Positions 61,654 through 64,000 of a DNA stretch of 64,000 nt are shown in pieces. The notes beneath the pieces were generated by a model. It made no database searches. It was not told the origin of the DNA and saw only the letters and a list, made by a program, of their open reading frames with translations. The position numbers were made by a program, and so were the translations under genes. Source of the DNA: Luteimonas rhizosphaericola (lineage in GTDB: Bacteria; Pseudomonadota; Gammaproteobacteria; Xanthomonadales; Xanthomonadaceae). Position 1 is the stretch's first letter. Each line of letters begins with the position of its first letter. The stretch lies in the NCBI RefSeq assembly GCF_029888045.1, contig NZ_JARXRN010000028.1, forward strand, positions 763,678 to 827,677, written 5' to 3'.

Positions 61654-62526
61654 TCAGGCCAGGCCGGCCTGCTTCATCACTTCGGCGGCGTAGTCCTCGA
61701 CCACCTTCTCGATGCCTTCGCCCACGGCCAGGCGCTGGAAGCCGACGACTTCGGCGCCGGCGGCCTTGAGCACGGCCTCGACGGACTTGTCGGTGTCCAG
61801 CACGTAGGGCTGGCCGTACAGGCTGACCTCGTTGACGATCTTGGCGATCTTGCCGCCGATGATCTTCTCCAGGATCTCGGCCGGCTTGGCGCGGTCCTTG
61901 TCGGACATCTTCGCCAGCTCGATCTCCTTTTCCTTGGCGATGAAGTCGGCCGGGACGTCGGACTGCTTGTTGTGCGGCGGGTTCATCGCCGCGACGTGCA
62001 TCGCCAGGCCGCGCGCCAGGTCGGCATCGCCGCCCTTGAGCTCGACCAGCACGCCGATCTTGCCGCCGTGGACGTAGGCCGCGACCTGGTTGGCGCTGTC
62101 GATGCGCGCCAGGCGGCGCACCTGCACGTTCTCGCCGACCTTGGCGATCACGGCCGCACGCGCCTCTTCGACGGTCTCGCCCGAAGCCAGCCTGGTGACC
62201 TTGAGCGCGTCGACGTCGGAAGCGGACAGCGCGGCCTGGGCGACGGCCTCGGTGAAGGCGACGAAGTTCTCGTCCTTGGCCACGAAGTCGGTCTCGGAGT
62301 TGATCTCCACCAGCACCGCCTTGCCGGCGTCCTGGGCGGCGGCGATGCGGCCCTCGGCGGCGACGCGGCTGGCCTTCTTGTCGGCCTTGGCGAGGCCGGA
62401 CTTGCGCAGCGATTCGGCCGCGGCGTCGATGTCGCCGTTGCTTTCGGTGAGCGCCTTCTTGCATTCCATCATGCCGGCGCCGGTGCGCTCGCGCAGTTCC
62501 TTGACCAGGGATGCGGTGATTTCCAT
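61654..62526 (-). CDS. tsf: Translation elongation factor Ts
   Basis: A 290-residue nucleotide-exchange factor for EF-Tu. Visible are the UBA-like start [21 protein letters not shown], the core [10 protein letters not shown] and HVAAMNPPH. The gene lies 129 nt after rpsB, in the standard order. Confidence 0.97.
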   Translation of the reverse strand: MEITASLVKELRERTGAGMMECKKALTESNGDIDAAAESLRKSGLAKADKKASRVAAEGRIAAAQDAGKAVLVEINSETDFVAKDENFVAFTEAVAQAALSASDVDALKVTRLASGETVEEARAAVIAKVGENVQVRRLARIDSANQVAAYVHGGKIGVLVELKGGDADLARGLAMHVAAMNPPHNKQSDVPADFIAKEKEIELAKMSDKDRAKPAEILEKIIGGKIAKIVNEVSLYGQPYVLDTDKSVEAVLKAAGAEVVGFQRLAVGEGIEKVVEDYAAEVMKQAGLA

Positions 62527-62554
62527 CGGGGACCTCGGATTTCGAAAAGATGAT

Positions 62555-62574
62555 CGGCGGGCCGGGGCCCGCCG
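62555..62574 (-). promoter_or_regulatory. Hairpin just upstream of tsf
   Basis: CGGCGGGC (62555-62562) pairs with GCCCGCCG (62567-62574) around 4 nt. On the minus strand it is followed within 6 nt by UUUU. It lies 29 nt before the tsf ATG and could attenuate or process the rpsB-tsf message. Confidence 0.45.
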
Positions 62575-62615
62575 CGGGAGTCTGGACGGCCGAGATGGGG
62601 CCAGCCGCCTCGATC

Positions 62616-62643
62616 GCAACCGCGCCCACGATGGCGCGGTTGC
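62616..62643 (-). promoter_or_regulatory. 11-bp hairpin after rpsB
   Basis: GCAACCGCGCC (62616-62626) pairs perfectly with GGCGCGGTTGC (62633-62643), 12 nt after the rpsB stop. There is no U-tract, so it is an intercistronic structure, perhaps a processing or stability element. Confidence 0.5.
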
Positions 62644-62655
62644 GTTGCCGCGGAA

Positions 62656-63504
62656 TTACCCGGCGGCCGGGGCCTCGTCGGCCTTGGGGGCGTCGCCGCC
62701 CTCGGTGCCTGCGGCAGTCGCTTCGGCATTGCCGTTGGCGGCCTTCTTCGCCGGTGCGCGGCGGGCCGGCTTGCCTTCACCCTCGGCGAAGTCGTCCTCG
62801 CGCACGTTGGCCGCGTTCGGCGCCGCGGCCTTGCCCTCGAGCACGGCGTCGGCGGCGGCGCGCGCGTACAGCTGCACCGCGCGGATGGCGTCGTCGTTGC
62901 CGGGGATGGCGTAGTCGACCAGGGCGGGGTCGTAGTTGGTGTCGACCACCGCGACCACCGGGATGCCGAGCTTCTTGGCTTCCTTGACCGCGATGTCCTC
63001 GTGGCCGATGTCGATCACGAACAGCGCGTCGGGCAGGCGGTTGAGGTCCTTCAGGCCGCCCAGCGAGGCCTCGAGCTTGTCGCGCTCGCGGCGCAGGCCC
63101 AGCACCTCGTGCTTGACCAGCTTCTCGAAGGTGCCGTCGGTCTCGGCCGCTTCCAGCTCCTTCAGGCGCGAGACCGACTGCTTGACGGTGCGGAAGTTGG
63201 TCAGCGTGCCGCCCAGCCAGCGCTGGGTCATGTACGGCATGCCGCAGCGCTCGGCTTCTTCCTTGATCGAGTCGCGCGCGCTGCGCTTGGTGCCGACGAA
63301 CAGGATGATGCCGCGCTTCTGGGCGATGCCGGAGACGAAGTTCATCGCGTCGTTGAACAGCGGAACCGTCTTCTCGAGATTGATGATGTGGATCTTGCCG
63401 CGGGCACCGAAGATGTAGGGGGCCATCTTCGGGTTCCAGTAGCGCGTCTGGTGGCCGAAGTGGACGCCGGCTTCCAGCATCTGGCGCATGGTGATCTGGG
63501 GCAT
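62656..63504 (-). CDS. rpsB: 30S ribosomal protein S2
   Basis: A 282-residue S2 protein. Conserved parts are [40 protein letters not shown] and [21 protein letters not shown]. It is about 40 residues longer than E. coli S2 because of an Ala/Lys/Glu-rich tail that begins near 240. AGGAG precedes ATG 63504. A promoter 249 nt upstream gives a long leader. Confidence 0.97.
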   Translation of the reverse strand: MPQITMRQMLEAGVHFGHQTRYWNPKMAPYIFGARGKIHIINLEKTVPLFNDAMNFVSGIAQKRGIILFVGTKRSARDSIKEEAERCGMPYMTQRWLGGTLTNFRTVKQSVSRLKELEAAETDGTFEKLVKHEVLGLRRERDKLEASLGGLKDLNRLPDALFVIDIGHEDIAVKEAKKLGIPVVAVVDTNYDPALVDYAIPGNDDAIRAVQLYARAAADAVLEGKAAAPNAANVREDDFAEGEGKPARRAPAKKAANGNAEATAAGTEGGDAPKADEAPAAG

Positions 63505-63746
63505 GGAACGGACTCCTGAGGTGGAACCCGCCGCCGCTGCGATGTGGGCGGTGCGCCTGCACGGGACAGGGCGCGGGGTTCCGGGGTTGGGCCTCCCCGC
63601 CGCCTCCGTGGCCAGATCCGGTGCGGTCCTGGCGGACCGTCCGGACACCCCGGCACGGGTGCTTGCAGCGGGTGTGTATTCGCCTGCGTCGGTGGACGCG
63701 ATACCCGGCGTGGGCGGCTGGCCGGCACGGATGCGCCGGACACAGC
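63505..63746 (-). promoter_or_regulatory. Long structured 5' leader of rpsB
   Basis: Between the predicted start (near 63746) and the rpsB ATG lie about 240 nt with no gene. The strongest element is a hairpin at 63617-63645: TCCGG and CGGTCC pair with GGACCG and CCGGA around TGGC, with a small bulge. A second possible stem pairs GCGGGG with CCCCGC near 63572-63601. rpsB leaders in gammaproteobacteria are known to mediate S2 autoregulation; whether this one does is inferred. Confidence 0.5.
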
Positions 63747-63752
63747 CGCGGA

Positions 63753-63781
63753 AGGATAGCCGCCGCCGGGGCTGCTGGCAA
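63753..63781 (-). promoter_or_regulatory. rpsB promoter
   Basis: On the minus strand TTGCCA (63781-63776) and TATCCT (63758-63753) are separated by exactly 17 bp, the best-formed sigma-70-type pair in the region. It faces rpsB. Confidence 0.65.
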
Positions 63782-63884
63782 ACCCGGCCCTTTTCCCGGC
63801 AGGCGGGGCAGGGCGTCTCGCGGCCGCAGCCGGCGCCGCGCGGGTGGCGGTCCGGGCCCGCCGGCAGCGCGGGCCGAGGTCGGC

Positions 63885-63890
63885 GATAAT
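63885..63890 (+). promoter_or_regulatory. -10 element of a predicted leaderless promoter (map)
   Basis: GATAAT ends exactly 6 nt before the map ATG at 63897, with no ribosome site between. Confidence 0.5.
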
Positions 63891-63896
63891 GCGGCG

Positions 63897-64000
63897 ATGA
63901 CCATTTCCCTCAAGACCCCCGAACAGGTCGAGAAGATGCGCGTGGCCGGCCGCCTGGCCGCCGAGGTGCTGCAGGTCGTGGCCGAACACGTGAAGCCCGG
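63897..64000 (+). CDS. map: Methionine aminopeptidase, N-terminal fragment (truncated by window edge)
   Basis: The first 34 codons only. The visible residues ([20 protein letters not shown]) are the typical start of type I methionine aminopeptidase, which removes the initiator Met. The divergent map-rpsB arrangement is conserved. Catalytic residues lie beyond the window. Confidence 0.88.
   Translation, partial: MTISLKTPEQVEKMRVAGRLAAEVLQVVAEHVKP

Overview
This is a GC-rich chromosomal segment of a gammaproteobacterium, most likely of the Xanthomonadaceae (Lysobacter/Luteimonas/Xanthomonas side). That placement is inferred from gene order, the sequence style of the proteins and the mix of housekeeping and membrane genes; it was not tested against a database. 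I see no rRNA, tRNA, CRISPR array, insertion sequence, prophage or integron. Coding density is very high, and many neighbouring genes overlap by ATGA, GTGA or TGATG.

Left part (1-15034): the start of a probable KefB/KefC antiporter (cut by the window edge), a DoxX-like protein, an RhlE-type RNA helicase, a PD40 lipoprotein divergent from a LytS/LytTR two-component pair, a YhhQ transporter with a DUF502 protein, a membrane Ser/Thr kinase with a SUMF1-like tail, a thioesterase, the thioredoxin-TPR chaperedoxin CnoX, a YcaQ-like protein, a small XRE-regulated membrane-protein operon, a SemiSWEET and an exported amidohydrolase.

Middle part (15163-34412): the conserved run leuS-lptE-holA-nadD-rsfS-rlmH, a TonB, a SIMPL-domain protein with a 54-residue partner, then maf-rng-yhdP-tldD, yjgA divergent from pmbA, and two tandem DUF4870 proteins.

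Right part (34620-64000): two large minus-strand clusters. One is dnaE, accA, a methyltransferase, tilS, xseB and ispA. The other is the envelope and translation superoperon rpsB-tsf-pyrH-frr-uppS-cdsA-dxr-rseP-bamA-lpxD-fabZ-lpxA-lpxB-rnhB, with map divergent from rpsB at the window end. Two insertions interrupt the usual order. An HDOD-GGDEF signalling gene lies between tsf and pyrH. A three-gene plus-strand cassette (GPH sugar transporter, GH94 phosphorylase, gluconokinase) lies between rnhB and dnaE. The gluconokinase suggests that the GH94 enzyme acts on cellobionic acid, giving glucose 1-phosphate and gluconate, and a LacI-type operator lies in front of the cassette.

The most interesting regulatory signals are these. 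Seven genes (DUF502, lptE, maf, tldD, yjgA, xseB, map) carry a -10-like hexamer ending exactly 6 nt before an ATG with no Shine-Dalgarno sequence, which predicts leaderless mRNAs. A pair of LytTR-type direct repeats lies upstream of the histidine kinase operon. Two related 17-bp elements, 31 bp apart, overlay the promoter of the XRE operon. A roughly 240-nt structured leader precedes rpsB.
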